A stretch of 64,000 bases of DNA from Chondrus crispus (Eukaryota; Rhodophyta; Florideophyceae; Gigartinales; Gigartinaceae), in assembly GCF_000350225.1 (NCBI RefSeq), contig NW_005179083.1, forward strand, positions 1-64,000. Direction: 5' to 3'. The translations under genes and the position numbers were made by a program. The notes beneath the pieces were generated by a model, which was not told the DNA's origin, did no database searches, and worked only from the letters and a program-made list of their open reading frames with translations. Below are positions 42,885 through 53,783 of this stretch, piece after piece. The number at the start of each line of letters is the position of its first letter. Positions within the stretch are counted from its first letter, which is position 1.

Positions 42885-44289
42885 AAACTGTCATCGGACC
42901 CTCCGCACAAAAGGGCATTATCATTATATTAATTTTTTCTCAACGAAGACCGGCCTCTCGATGAATTCCCCCGTAGTTGCGATACCGTTCCGGTAGTGAA
43001 AACTCGCTCACTGTATTCTTCGATCCTCGTTAGTGAGTGCCGGTCGGGTGGCTCGCGGATGACTCATTCCATGATCTTCTGTCGGTCAGACTCTCTTTTG
43101 TCCCACTCGTGTGTTCCCTATCCTCAAGACAAGCTTCTGAAATTTCGCAACTTCTCGTCCCTGGTAGCACTAGAACAAACTCGCTCTTCTTCTCGACTCG
43201 ATACACGCATGATAAATTAATTGCGAACGACGATTCGCCTGTCTGCCTAGATCAGGACTCGACCCGTACGCGTCACACGACTTGTTCGTCGGTTCCCGCG
43301 GCGCGGGGTCTGGCTTCCTACGTACAGTAACCCAAAAAACAAAAACAAAAAAACGCAACCAAAACAAAAACACGGAAGAGAAAAGACTGGAGGGTATTGT
43401 AGCGAACGTGTCAGTGTTTCGGCGGCAATATGGCGACGTGGGTGTGGATGTCGATGTCTCTTGGTCCTGCGCAATTCGCCTGAACCGGTACCGCTGGTGA
43501 TGGTATTATAATATAGAGGAGGGACCACCTCGATCGAGTGACGAGGTCGTGCCGCTGGACACGAGTCACACTCCTGGAAGGGTGCGGTGGCGTCTGTTTT
43601 CGCCTATCTGCGAGCTTCTCGTCCTCACTTTGTCACAGGGGGTTCCCTTTTCGTGTCTTCTTATAAACATAAGTTGCGCGTGTTCTCTGCGGCGACCGCC
43701 CGATAACGACCCCTTCGTGACGAAACTTCTTGCTCGTCGGGCATGTTGTATGGGGTAAAATCGAGGGTGCGATCGGGGTCGAGTTCGAAGCGAAGGGTTG
43801 GGGTCGTGATTTCTTTCTTGGCTCGCGCCTTCTCGTGCGGCTTATCAACCGTACCGCCGGACGGGCTTGGGCGCTTATGCCTTCGGCTGCAACACTCGAC
43901 AACCACTCCTCGTGCGACCAACAAGTACCACATTTCCCCTTAATTTTGATTAAATTTTGGAAGATTGACCATTGTTCGATTTTCGACTTTCACCTCTATT
44001 CCCGCAGCTCTCTGTCGACATCTCTATTTTTTGATTAAATCACGCCCCATGAGGGCCGATCATCGATCCAGGCGTCACTTCGCGTGCGCGCAGCGGCCGC
44101 GTGTGATCGTATCCAAGGAGGTAAATTACCTCAACCTGACACTACAGTGGCGCTTCAATTTTCAGTGGGGCGGCGCACGTCTCCCCATTCATGTGCGAAA
44201 CCCGAAGTAATATTTCCTGACTTATTGCACTTCCCCCCTTCTCCATTTCTTGACCTAGCGACGCTCTCCGTTCCACAGGTTGCAGGCCG
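42885..44289. other. Non-coding stretch and 3' tail of copy 2
   Basis: From about 44290 down to about 44000 (minus strand) the DNA keeps a diverged match to the tail after the chromodomain of copy 1. Below that I find no LTR, polypurine tract or recognisable frame. 43330-43380 is A-rich. Confidence 0.45.
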
Positions 44290-45073
44290 TCGCACTGACT
44301 TCCACGTGTGCGTCTCCTCATAGGAACTATCCTGCTTGTGCGTGCACGACTTGCGGTGGCAGCTGTAGTTTATTCCGTCGGAAGTATGCCACAACTGTGG
44401 TGCGCGGTAGGTGCTCGATTGGCTCCTACGTCGCGTCCTCGGGCGTATAGCCGTACCATTTCACCCGGAGAATTAAGCTCTCCTTGTCGTAGCCGTGGTC
44501 CCCGATCTTGTCGATCACATATTCCTGACTCTCGGCTCCTTCTTCCTGCGTGTCCAACTGTCGTTCCCCCTTCCGAAGAGCCAGCGGCTCATCCTCACCC
44601 TGCTCTTCCGAACCTTTCATCTCTTGTAGATCGAGTGGGGTGCCCGCAGCTTCCTGATTTACCAACGATCCGTCATCTGTCCTGTCCTTCGCTTGCGCGG
44701 CGGGTTCTTCTCGTTCCCCTTCTCGGTTGAGGAATTGTAGCGCTTGTCGTAGCCCGACTATCGGCGTGTAGCCCATGGGACTAGGGGCGAATTTGACTCG
44801 TTCTCGCGACACGCGCTCTTCTTGGTCGCCGATGGCAATGACGACCGTATTCTCAGTTGACTTCTTCACTTGATACGGACCCGTAGCCACTTGTGCCAAC
44901 TTATGTTTCGGCTCGGTGGCCGTGCCTTGCTCTTTCCGAAGGAATACGTATGATCCTGAAGGGATGTCATACTTCGGCTCGCGGAGCCTTGCGTCGAAAT
45001 TTCGCTTGTAGCGCGCTTGTTCTTTCCGCAAGCTCATACCAGCGCCTTTCATCAGGCTTTCCAACCACGACTG
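44290..45073 (-). pseudogene. Gypsy copy 2 integrase tail with chromodomain
   Basis: The polymerase frame continues past TAG at 45076-45074 into QSWLESLMKG and SLRKEQARYKRNFD, then the GPYQV segment, an acidic linker and the chromodomain (EYVIDKIGDHGYD, LRVKWYGY). A TAG at 44428-44426 sits exactly where copy 1 has the conserved Trp of WEP, and the frame stays open beyond it. Many residues differ from copy 1, unlike the upstream 7 kb. Confidence 0.75.
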
Positions 45074-48000
45074 CTATTTCAGGTAGTACGCTCGATTCGA
45101 GCTAAATCCTTCCAAACTTGGCTGTGCTTGTAACGCAATGCTTCTCGGCGCCCGAGCTAATACCAGCTCGAACGGCGTGATGTTGGTAGTTCGATGAACT
45201 TGCGTGTTGTATGCGAACGTCACGGCGTCGCTAAATAGGTCCCAGTCCTTGGGATGCTCTCCAACATATTTTCGCAACGCGGAAGTCAGCGTGCGGTTAA
45301 ACCTCTCAACTTGGCCGTTGGCTAGCGGGTGGTACGTTATCGTGAACACATTGCGTATGCCGAGAATTCGACAGACGTTCTGAAAGAACCGGGCCGTGAA
45401 CTGTGTTCCATTGTCGGACAGCAGCTTGACCGGCGGTCCGTACACGAATACCCAATGGTGAACGAAGGCTTGTGTGATGTGCGCAGCTGACATCTTCTTC
45501 AACGGTACGGTTCGTACCAGTTTCGAGTATCCATCGCTGATCACGAGAATATACCGATTTCCTCGTTTAGTTGTAATTAGCTCGCCGAGGATGTCGATGG
45601 CGACAAACTCCAGCGGAGCTTTGGGCGTGAACAGCTTCATTTCCTTCGTGTTTCTTCTTAACTTCACCCTTTCCCGCGCACATGCGGCGCAATTCTTCGC
45701 GACTGCATAGCAGTCTAGGGCCATCGAAGGCCAGTAGAAATATTTTCTCAATGTCTTGTAAAGTCTCCTGCCTCCCGGGTGGCCTGCCAATTTTGCGCAG
45801 TGGCTCAACCCTAGGACGCGGTCCCTTAACGATTGTGGTATCACCACTTGTACAAACTCCGCCGCGGTACGGCATAGAATTCCTTCGAGTTCCTCGGTCT
45901 GCATGCTGAACGTTCTCACCTTTCTAGATTCCATTTCTTCCTTGATGCGGTTGCAGAAGGGGTCGACGGCTTGCTCGCGAATGAGCTCCTCCGGAGTGAC
46001 AGCTTGGAATTGATCGACGCGATCGGGGGCGGTCCCCCCCTTAAGAGCGAAGATGTCGTCTAACGCGTCAAAACTGTCCTCGTCCTCCACTGTACCCTCG
46101 GCCGGTTCGGCCATAAAGCATGGAATTTCGTCGTCGATTTCGTCTACGGTTTCTCCGGCGGTCCGTAATCTTGACAGGGCATCAGCTTGGCTGTTAGCCT
46201 TGCCCTTCTTGTACTTGATTTCGAAATCAAATTCCGAGAGGCGGAGCCTCCATCGGATTAATCTCCCGCTGGGGTCGGTTACGTTCATCAACCACCTCAA
46301 TGAGACATGGTCGGTATGCACAATGAAGTGCTCGCCATATAGATATGGTCTTAGAGTCTGTACGGCCCAAATTACCGCTAGACATTCTTTTTCTGATACA
46401 GAATAGTTTCTCTCGGCTGCGGATAACGTTCTTGAAAAGAACCCGATGGGTTTACGTTGGGCATCCGGATGCTTTTGAAATAATGCAGCGCCGATTTGAT
46501 AGTCGCTTGCATCGGTGTCTACCGAGTATGGTAGGTTCTTCTTCGGCAGCGCCAACACCGGTGGCGCCAAGATAGCGTCTTTGAGCTTATGAAAAGATTT
46601 TTCGCATAGTTCGTCGAATCCTTCCAACTGGACCGGTTGTCCTTTCTTCAGTAGTTGGTTTAGAGGATGCGCGAATTTCGCATAATGCCGAACGAATCTG
46701 CGGTATACATTACAAAGTCCCGAGAAGCTCCTGAGCTGAGTCTGCGTTTGAGGGTACCTCACTTGTTCCAATGCGGCGGTTCGTGCGGTGTCAACTTCCA
46801 ATGTACCTGGCCGAACGACATGGCCCAGGTACTTGATCTTTTCGACGAAAAATTCGCACTTGCGAAGCTTGAGCTTCACACCTGCCTTCTCCAATACAGA
46901 AAGTATTTCATCCACGTGCACGATGTGCTCCTCCCACGACTTGCTAAAAATTATTATGTCATCCAGATACACCAAACAGCATTTCCACCGGAACGGAGAG
47001 AGCAGGATATCCATTGCTCTCTGGAACGTCGCTGGCGCGTTGGTTAGCCCGAAGGGCATTCTTGAGAAGCGATACAGACCTGAGTGACACGAAAACGCGG
47101 TCTTGTCGCGTTCGCACTCAGGGATAGGCATCTGCCAATATCCCGAGATCGCGTCCAACGCGGAGAAAACCTTGGTGTCACCAAGCGAGTCCAGACACTC
47201 ATCCATGCGCGGTAAAGGGTACGTGTCCTTTACCGTTACCACGTTTAACCTGCGATAGTCTACGCAAAAGCGTATCGATCCGTCCGGCTTCGGCACTAAT
47301 AAAACGGGCGACGCCCATTCTGACTGCGCCGGTTCGATGACTCCTGCTTCTAACATCTTCTGAACTTCTTCATCTTCTACTTCGCGGGCTCTAGGCCCGG
47401 CCCGATACGGGGCTTGCGCAATTGGCCTTGTATCCGGGGCCAGTTCAATCCTGTGGACCGTGGTGTTGATCTCACTAAGGGTCCCATCCCACATGCGGGA
47501 ATATATTTTCAACATCCGACGGAATCTTTCGCGCAGCCGGTCCGGCACGTGGCTCAGGTCGAGCTCCTCCACGTCGGGCGGGGGAGGCCCAATCCGCTGC
47601 TCCGGCTTCGTAGTTGCCGTCGCGGAGAGCCCTTCCTCCCGTTCTCCTTGTTGGTCCTCGCGATCTTGTTCCGACGGTTCGTACCTTCGCTCGCCCGTAG
47701 GCGGCGGGGTGGAATTAGTATATTTTTCCTCATCTCTTTCTTGAATTCCATCGCCCCCTCCGGAGACCAGATGCTTCTTAGATTTTCTCGTCGAGAACCG
47801 CCTTACGATCGGAACTTCCGAGAAATCCGCCAACTCAACTGTCCTCTTCCGTGGGTAGATAGCCTCCACGAACCTATCGCAATACTCCGCTCCTAGAATC
47901 AGCGGTACCGCGAGCTTCTCGCACACAATAAATTCGGCAGCAGCCACAAATCGTCCGAGTCTCACGGGCATCTTGATGGTTCCGAGAGTCTGGAGTGGCC

Positions 48001-48316
48001 TGTTGTTCGCGTCGCCAATGTCTTGGGTCGGTCCGTAGGACACTAGAGATTCCATTCCAGCCGGGAGTTCCGATTTTCGCACAAGGTTTGGTCCCGCGCC
48101 GGTGTCTAATACAGACAACCCCCGGCTCATCAATCCGACTGTTGGTCCAATGTCCGCGTAAACTTTGTAGTTTTTTCGCGCAAGAACCAAAATCTTCTCG
48201 GGACACTCCCTTCGCTTAACCCTGTACCAGGGTCTTCGAACTTCTTCCAGCGGATGATCTCGGGCTCGGCTCAAAATTTTCTTGACTTGGGCTGGCCCTT
48301 TGGGCTTATCCACCAA
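45074..48316 (-). CDS. Gypsy copy 2 polyprotein: protease, reverse transcriptase, RNase H, integrase
   Basis: An open frame of 1080 codons. Protease signature LSVLDTGAGPNLV lies near residue 70, and LILGAEYCDRF near 140. Reverse transcriptase has VFSALDAISGYW and the intact VYLDDIIIFS, and the MPFGLTNAPATF motif is intact where copy 1 has MPFVLTN. RNase H has VDTDASDYQIGAAL. Integrase has an HHCC zinc site (SHCAKLAGH, NCAAC) and the D, D, E residues in VAIDILGE, LLSDNGTQF and GQVERFNRT. Compared with copy 1 a segment of about 110 codons between protease and reverse transcriptase is missing, and the frame is preserved across the join. The end at 45074 is a TAG where copy 1 has Trp. Confidence 0.9.
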   Translation of the reverse strand: MVDKPKGPAQVKKILSRARDHPLEEVRRPWYRVKRRECPEKILVLARKNYKVYADIGPTVGLMSRGLSVLDTGAGPNLVRKSELPAGMESLVSYGPTQDIGDANNRPLQTLGTIKMPVRLGRFVAAAEFIVCEKLAVPLILGAEYCDRFVEAIYPRKRTVELADFSEVPIVRRFSTRKSKKHLVSGGGDGIQERDEEKYTNSTPPPTGERRYEPSEQDREDQQGEREEGLSATATTKPEQRIGPPPPDVEELDLSHVPDRLRERFRRMLKIYSRMWDGTLSEINTTVHRIELAPDTRPIAQAPYRAGPRAREVEDEEVQKMLEAGVIEPAQSEWASPVLLVPKPDGSIRFCVDYRRLNVVTVKDTYPLPRMDECLDSLGDTKVFSALDAISGYWQMPIPECERDKTAFSCHSGLYRFSRMPFGLTNAPATFQRAMDILLSPFRWKCCLVYLDDIIIFSKSWEEHIVHVDEILSVLEKAGVKLKLRKCEFFVEKIKYLGHVVRPGTLEVDTARTAALEQVRYPQTQTQLRSFSGLCNVYRRFVRHYAKFAHPLNQLLKKGQPVQLEGFDELCEKSFHKLKDAILAPPVLALPKKNLPYSVDTDASDYQIGAALFQKHPDAQRKPIGFFSRTLSAAERNYSVSEKECLAVIWAVQTLRPYLYGEHFIVHTDHVSLRWLMNVTDPSGRLIRWRLRLSEFDFEIKYKKGKANSQADALSRLRTAGETVDEIDDEIPCFMAEPAEGTVEDEDSFDALDDIFALKGGTAPDRVDQFQAVTPEELIREQAVDPFCNRIKEEMESRKVRTFSMQTEELEGILCRTAAEFVQVVIPQSLRDRVLGLSHCAKLAGHPGGRRLYKTLRKYFYWPSMALDCYAVAKNCAACARERVKLRRNTKEMKLFTPKAPLEFVAIDILGELITTKRGNRYILVISDGYSKLVRTVPLKKMSAAHITQAFVHHWVFVYGPPVKLLSDNGTQFTARFFQNVCRILGIRNVFTITYHPLANGQVERFNRTLTSALRKYVGEHPKDWDLFSDAVTFAYNTQVHRTTNITPFELVLARAPRSIALQAQPSLEGFSSNRAYYLK

Positions 48317-48429
48317 TCCAACAACCTCCTCATCGGAGCCTGATTTTCCCTTAGAGACGGGGAACGGGGCCGAGCCCCGGGCACAGTACGTCGGCCCTGT
48401 GCCTCTCGCAACTCATGCGAGATTCCCTT

Positions 48430-50715
48430 CTCTAGTTTTCCTGCCGCTGCGGGTTCCTTCTCACGTCCGACGACGCGGGCCCGCGGCGGGCCCTCTGAAG
48501 GGTTGGTTCGGCCTCGGCGTTGGAGCACTCGGCGTGCTCGCCGTCTGCGAATCGAACCAATTCTTGACCTTCAGATAACTCGTCGATGGTATCCCTAAAC
48601 TCTCCATCGGAGACAACGCCTCAGAATTTTCCAAAACTCGGTGCATTTACCGGAGGGAAGGAATGCACGTTGGCGCGGCGTGCCCCTTTTCGTAACAATG
48701 ATAGCACACCAGTCCGTGCGTCTTGACGGGATATGGCGGCCTAGGTCCTCCACGGGCCGGCGACCTTCCTTGACGTTGCAGCCTTCCCATCCAGCCTGGC
48801 CTTCGGAAAGTCGTACCCTTGTCTTCCATCGGAATGCGCGGCGCCGGCGTGTGGCCGCCCCCCGAAACATCCTCACGGGATCCGTGGGCTCTGAAAACGA
48901 CTCCGTCGTGTATGTGGGCGTCGGTAAAGTTGACGACTCGCTTGCCCCGTAGTCCTCGTGTCCGTAGCCCTCCGATGGCTCAATAAACTCGCCTTCGGCT
49001 ACCAATGCTCCTTCATAATGATTTTCGCTGCTTCCGTGCGCACCGCGCTCATCTGACGCGGAGATTGACTCCGCTAAGTGGAAGGCGGCGTGACTTTTAC
49101 AACCGGGATAAGAAGCCCTCGGCTTTTTACCCGCCCGGAACGTCGACGGCGTCTGAATCGTGACCTTCTTGGTCTTCTTGTCCTTAGCGCGGCTCGCCGA
49201 GCCATGCGCCTTCGCGTAATTAACTACTCTCAAAAATGAAACGTCCCGATTGTCTTGCCGGTATTGAGATACCATCGGCTTGATACTCGAATCGAGTCCT
49301 TCAATAAACATCGTCATTTGTTCTTCCATCGAATGTACGTTTCCACATCGAATGCTCGCGTCCGTCAGACGGATATAAAATTCCATCTCGTCTTCAGACG
49401 GTCTTTGCTGAACTTCTCGAAATGCGAGCACGGCTTGACGGATCGCCTCGTCGGTTGCGAAACTCCTCAACAACCACTGTACGGCCTCCGGCCAAACGGA
49501 TACCTTTCCGTGATGGGACCCGGCCGTCTGAGACACCGAAGTGTACTGTCTCAAGGCGATGCCGCTTAGAAATTCGGGCAAAAAGCGGATCGCTTGCCCC
49601 TCGTTCATTTCTTGAGTATCAAACTCTTGAACTAATTTTGCCAAAAAATCCAACACAAGGACCCCGTCCTCACCTGTGAACGTGTTGTCCTTCTTCACCT
49701 TAGGCGGAATATCTCTCCTGATTTTTCGCACGGCGGTCCGCCGGGAACTTGACAAATAGGTCTGCGGGTTCCGCAAGCGGTACGTTCGGTACGAAAGTAA
49801 TTTCTTGAAGAGGTAGTTGGTCGGATTCAGCTCCTCCAACTCCTCCCATCGCGGCCCGCGTCGCGTTGCGACATCTTCGGGTTCCCCGTCCTTGTCTCTC
49901 CGCGAGGCGGACGAAGTGATCCTGCCCCGTCTGGAGGTAATTTTTTTGCCCTGCGAAATTCCTTTTCCTTCCTCTGAACGATGTTCGGAATCGCTGGCAT
50001 GGTTCGACGAACCGTCGTCACCATCTTCGGAAAGGCCATTCGACTCGGCCATTGAGTCTTGGTCCTCCGGCTCGTCACTACCGTGACTCTCGCTCCGGCG
50101 TCGCAGATTCTTCTTCGAAGTCTTCGACTTGGAACTCCGCTGTACCGCGGCCTTGTCCTTCTTCCATCGACGGTCGCCTTCTCGACCCGTTGGGAGCGGG
50201 TCTTGCCCGGCGACCTATTCAAGGTCCTTGAGACGATGAGCGGCGCGGTCGAACCTGTCGTCGATACTGCTTCTAAATTTGCCTAAGGACTCCAAAGCTT
50301 GATTCGCGTCGCGCCTTGCGTCCTTGACTGAAATTTTCAACGAAGCTAGGACCTCCGGCTCCAGACCGTCGGTCGCCTCACCTCGCTCCTTCTCGACGAG
50401 ATCCACTCGAGCCGATAGCTCTCCTAAAACGGTGTGGAACTCGGATGCTTGCAACTCCAGTTGCTTCCGGACGAGGGCTAATTCAGCCTCGAGATTTTTC
50501 GTCATCTCTTGGCGAATTTCCTCGCCCATCTTCTCGAACCTGTAGGATAGGTTATCCTTGTCGGCTTCAATCCCCGTCGTGGATTCTTGACCTTCGGGAT
50601 CCGTGGCCGTATTGGCCTGGCTTCGGGTGCGAGGACCTCGCGGGATCCTCGACGCCCTTGCCGATCCACTCCTACTCGCCCCGGGACCGACGTCCCCGGG
50701 TGCGCTTGTCGACAT
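48430..50715 (-). pseudogene. Gypsy copy 2 gag, with the same in-frame TAG
   Basis: ATG at 50715 opens 166 codons up to TAG at 50217-50215, the same place as in copy 1. The frame then stays open through the basic segment and the capsid-like domain until about 48890, where a frameshift moves the zinc knuckle CYHCYEKGHAAPTC into another frame (48829-48647). A TAA at 48648-48646 replaces the Glu codon of copy 1 just after the knuckle. The coiled-coil N-terminal part is identical or nearly so to copy 1. Confidence 0.8.
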
Positions 50716-50850
50716 CGCTCGTACGAGCGAACCTACAAAAAAAGGTTACAAACAAAAATAAAAAAGAGACTCCGTTACCCAGACCACTTTGGTAGTCCAA
50801 CACCAGACCGAGGCTGTCGTCGACACAATTCTAGGTCGGGAGACCACTTT

Positions 50851-51900
50851 TGTAGTGCAATGTGCCTGGCAGGCCGCGAACACAGTCCGACGGTCAAACA
50901 AAAAGAAGAAAAACAACAACAGCAACAACCACTGCCGATGGCACGCGCTACGGAGCGTTCGAGACTCCCTTTCCCCTTGTGTGGGCTTGCAGCCCACGGT
51001 AGCTCAACTCCGACGGGGGGGGGGGGGTTAAGGAAAGATGCCCGGCCCGGGAGGATGATGGTGGTGGAGACTTGTGAAGACTTGAGCGCTCGACGAGTGC
51101 GGGTTGGGCTTGTCTACGAGGATGTAACCGCGGTTCGCTGGGTTGTAAGGCCAATGCTCGACGAGCGTCTTCAGCACCTTGTGTGTAATTCAAGGTCTTC
51201 GACGGGGGCTTGTTCAGCACTACCCGACGGGATCGTAACCGTGTAGCAACGCTACTACCGACGTGTTGCCCGATGGCTAAAAACACCGTCACCGGCGCGA
51301 TCGCGATCGCGGTAGGCGGTACCAACTCTGTCTTATACAGTAAGACCTTCGACGGAGGCGTCGTTGCAACAGCCTTCCGACGGAACTTGAAACAGTAGCA
51401 GCGCTACACAACGTGCTGCCCGATGGCTAAAACACCTACACCGGAACGGTCGCAACCAACTCCAGTGGAACCAACACAATTAAGGGAAAAATAGAGGTAG
51501 AGATAGAACAGAATAGGGAAATAAAGGAAAAAGAAAGGGGAACCCCGGAGCGCAAAGGATAACGTAATCTGTGGTAAAAGGGAGCGTCTTGGGAAAGACG
51601 GACTTCGACCAAGGCGATATTCAACTCTGGCAACTCGGGTTACCATTACTGACTTGGTGGTCAGAGGGCTAAGGTATATATCGCCCCGCCGGAGCCACTA
51701 CAGTAGCTCGCGGCGCTAGATCCTAGATCTAATCTAGTGTCAGCAAAATTAATGCCAACTAATTAACTAAATAAAATAAAATAATTAAAAATTAAAACTG
51801 TGCAATTATTCACACGTGTGTCCCCCAACCCGGACCACTTTTCATATCCAATTATTTTCCTTTCTTTTCACCCCCCTTTTCAGATGCGTATTGCACTACA
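50851..51900 (-). repeat. 5' LTR of Gypsy copy 2 (LTR F)
   Basis: It is nearly identical to LTR D over its whole length, apart from a longer run of C (about 51017-51029) and scattered single changes. Its outer edge joins the Copia polymerase at 51901. The same TGGTCTCCCGACC word follows its inner end. Confidence 0.95.
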
Positions 51901-53740
51901 CTTCGCTTTGGTCTGCCTGTTTTTGACCTTCTTTGGGCCGCGGCGTATTTTTCTTTGACGCTTAGGTGTCGTCTTTGTGCGTTTGTTCGCCTTGGGAATT
52001 GCCTGTGTTTTCTTTGGCTCCTCTTTGTTGCCGTGGTGTGGAACACTGCGTTGACCGAGTGGCATGGGTCCTGCTGTTTGTAGTACGGCTTGAGGTCGAC
52101 TGCACGAATTTTCTGGTATTGCCTTGTGGCAATGGTTTGGATGCAGACGTGAGTGTGGTCCAGGCCGTACATGTATCTGACGGGAGTGGCCCGTGTGTCG
52201 AGTTTGGGTCGGTTTGGTTTTAGTGTGAGTACGTAACCAATTTGCCCGAAGGTGAACAGTTTCCTGATTTGTAGTGGTTCACCGTACCACGCTGTGTGTG
52301 GGATGCCCTTGAGTCCGTGATGATACGTGAGGTTATATTTAAATATTGCGTCCTCAAGTGCGTCTTGCCAGTGCGTGTCATCGAGCTGGCTGTGCTTTAG
52401 TGTCGCTCTTACCTTATCCATGAGTGTTCTATTGATCCATTCGACCATGGCGTTCTACTTTGGGGTATATGGCGTTGTCGGTCTGAACTCTATTCCTCGT
52501 TGTCGGAGTTTCTCTTGGAGGGCTTTTGCAATGTACTCCTTTGCATTGTCCGTCACTAGCAGTCGCGGGTAGTTTCTGTGCTGTGATGCTATGTGGTCGA
52601 CGGCTTCTATCACTGTGCTGGGTACTTGGGCTCTGTTTGGGATGCAGGATACCCATACGTATCTGCTGGCCGTGTCTATCATGGTGAGGAAGTACCGTGC
52701 GTTGTGTCTAGACATTGGATTAATGGGGCCGGTGACATCCGACGAAATGCTGTCTCCTGAGTGTGCTGCGTGTTCGGTGCGTGGGTGTGGTCGTGTTGCT
52801 GTTTTCCCATGTATACAGCCGCCGCACGTAATTTTTGCACTGTGGTTCGTGAGGCCTTTCGGCATTGTCGGTAGGAGCCCATGCTTGGGCATGATTGATA
52901 TTGTTTTGGGGTGGGCATGCCCTAGGTTTAGGAGCCGTTCGGGGAACAGTTGTTGCTGCGTAGTTCGTTTGGCTTTCTGTTGTCGTGGTGCAACTGCCGT
53001 GCTGAGGGTGGGGTCAGTGCAGGTCGTGCTGCGAAGGGGAGGAAGTCGTGGGGGTTTTGTGGTTGTGTCTCCTTCGTGGTGGCTCGTCTGGGTTGTGGTT
53101 TGGGTCGTTGGATTTTTTGGTGATGGTTTTACGAGTATAGTACGTGCGCCATTGGCTTGTGCAGTTTGTGGTTTAGTGACGAATTGGTATTGAACTTGTC
53201 TGTATGTTGCCGACAGGGTGGCTGCAGGTTGCTTGGTTGGCTTGTGTAGCCATGCTTGCGTCCTTGTGTAGGTGACGTCGCCGAATGCTGTTAGATCGTG
53301 GACTGATAACAGACTGTCCTTGATCTGTGGCGCATGTACGGCGTTGATGGTGATTTCCTTATTCTTCTGCTGTATCTGTATTTTTCCAGTGTGAGTGATG
53401 CGTGTTTTGTGCCCGCTCGTGTTCTGTGTTAGTGTCCCGTTGCTCGGTCGCATTGTGGCATGGGGTTGTGCGGTGTGCGTAGGATGAGCTGCGGAGTCTA
53501 ATATGTCTTGGTGCTTACCGTCTTGCTCCTCGTGTTGATCAGCGAATACACCTTCCAGGAATTGGAGGCGTTCATACAACTCGTGTATGTCGCTGTCTGC
53601 GTGGTCTCTGTTTGCTGTGGCCTGGTATGCGCTAGTGTTGGTCTGGTATCAGCGTGGTCTACGGGTTTGGCAGTCTAGAGTGTTGTGTGTGATGGTGCCG
53701 TGTATGTTGCACCATTTGCCGTCGTGCCCTTTTGGTTTGT
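51901..53740 (-). pseudogene. Ty1/Copia integrase region, cut by Gypsy copy 2
   Basis: A minus-strand frame from 53579 reads ELYERLQFLEGVF and a Gln/Thr-rich linker. A protease-like part (TINAVHAPQIKDSLLSVHDL) follows, then the GAG-pre-integrase zinc region (ERLLNLGHAHPKTISI, ITCGGCIHGKT). The integrase core has D in SISSDVTGP, D in LLVTDNAKEY and E in MVEWINRTL. One TAG (52457-52455) precedes NAMVEWINRTL, at the place of the usual Gln-Asn. A CCHC-like gag motif (WCNIHG...THNTLDC) lies near 53670-53718. The reverse transcriptase half is absent because Gypsy LTR F begins at 51900. Confidence 0.8.
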
Positions 53741-53783
53741 TATATTGTGTTGGGGCTGTTGTCGCTTTGAGCGGTCGGGGGTA

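Larger units (their letters stand above)
44000..51900 (-). mobile_element. Ty3/Gypsy chromovirus copy 2
   Basis: The build is the same as copy 1 but on the minus strand: LTR F, candidate primer site, gag, a fused protease-reverse transcriptase-RNase H-integrase frame, then the integrase tail with chromodomain. The 5' LTR sits inside a Copia polymerase at 51900/51901. No 3' LTR is found. Its polymerase frame is far better kept than that of copy 1, but it lacks roughly 330 bp between protease and reverse transcriptase and has two TGG-to-TAG changes near the end. Confidence 0.85.
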
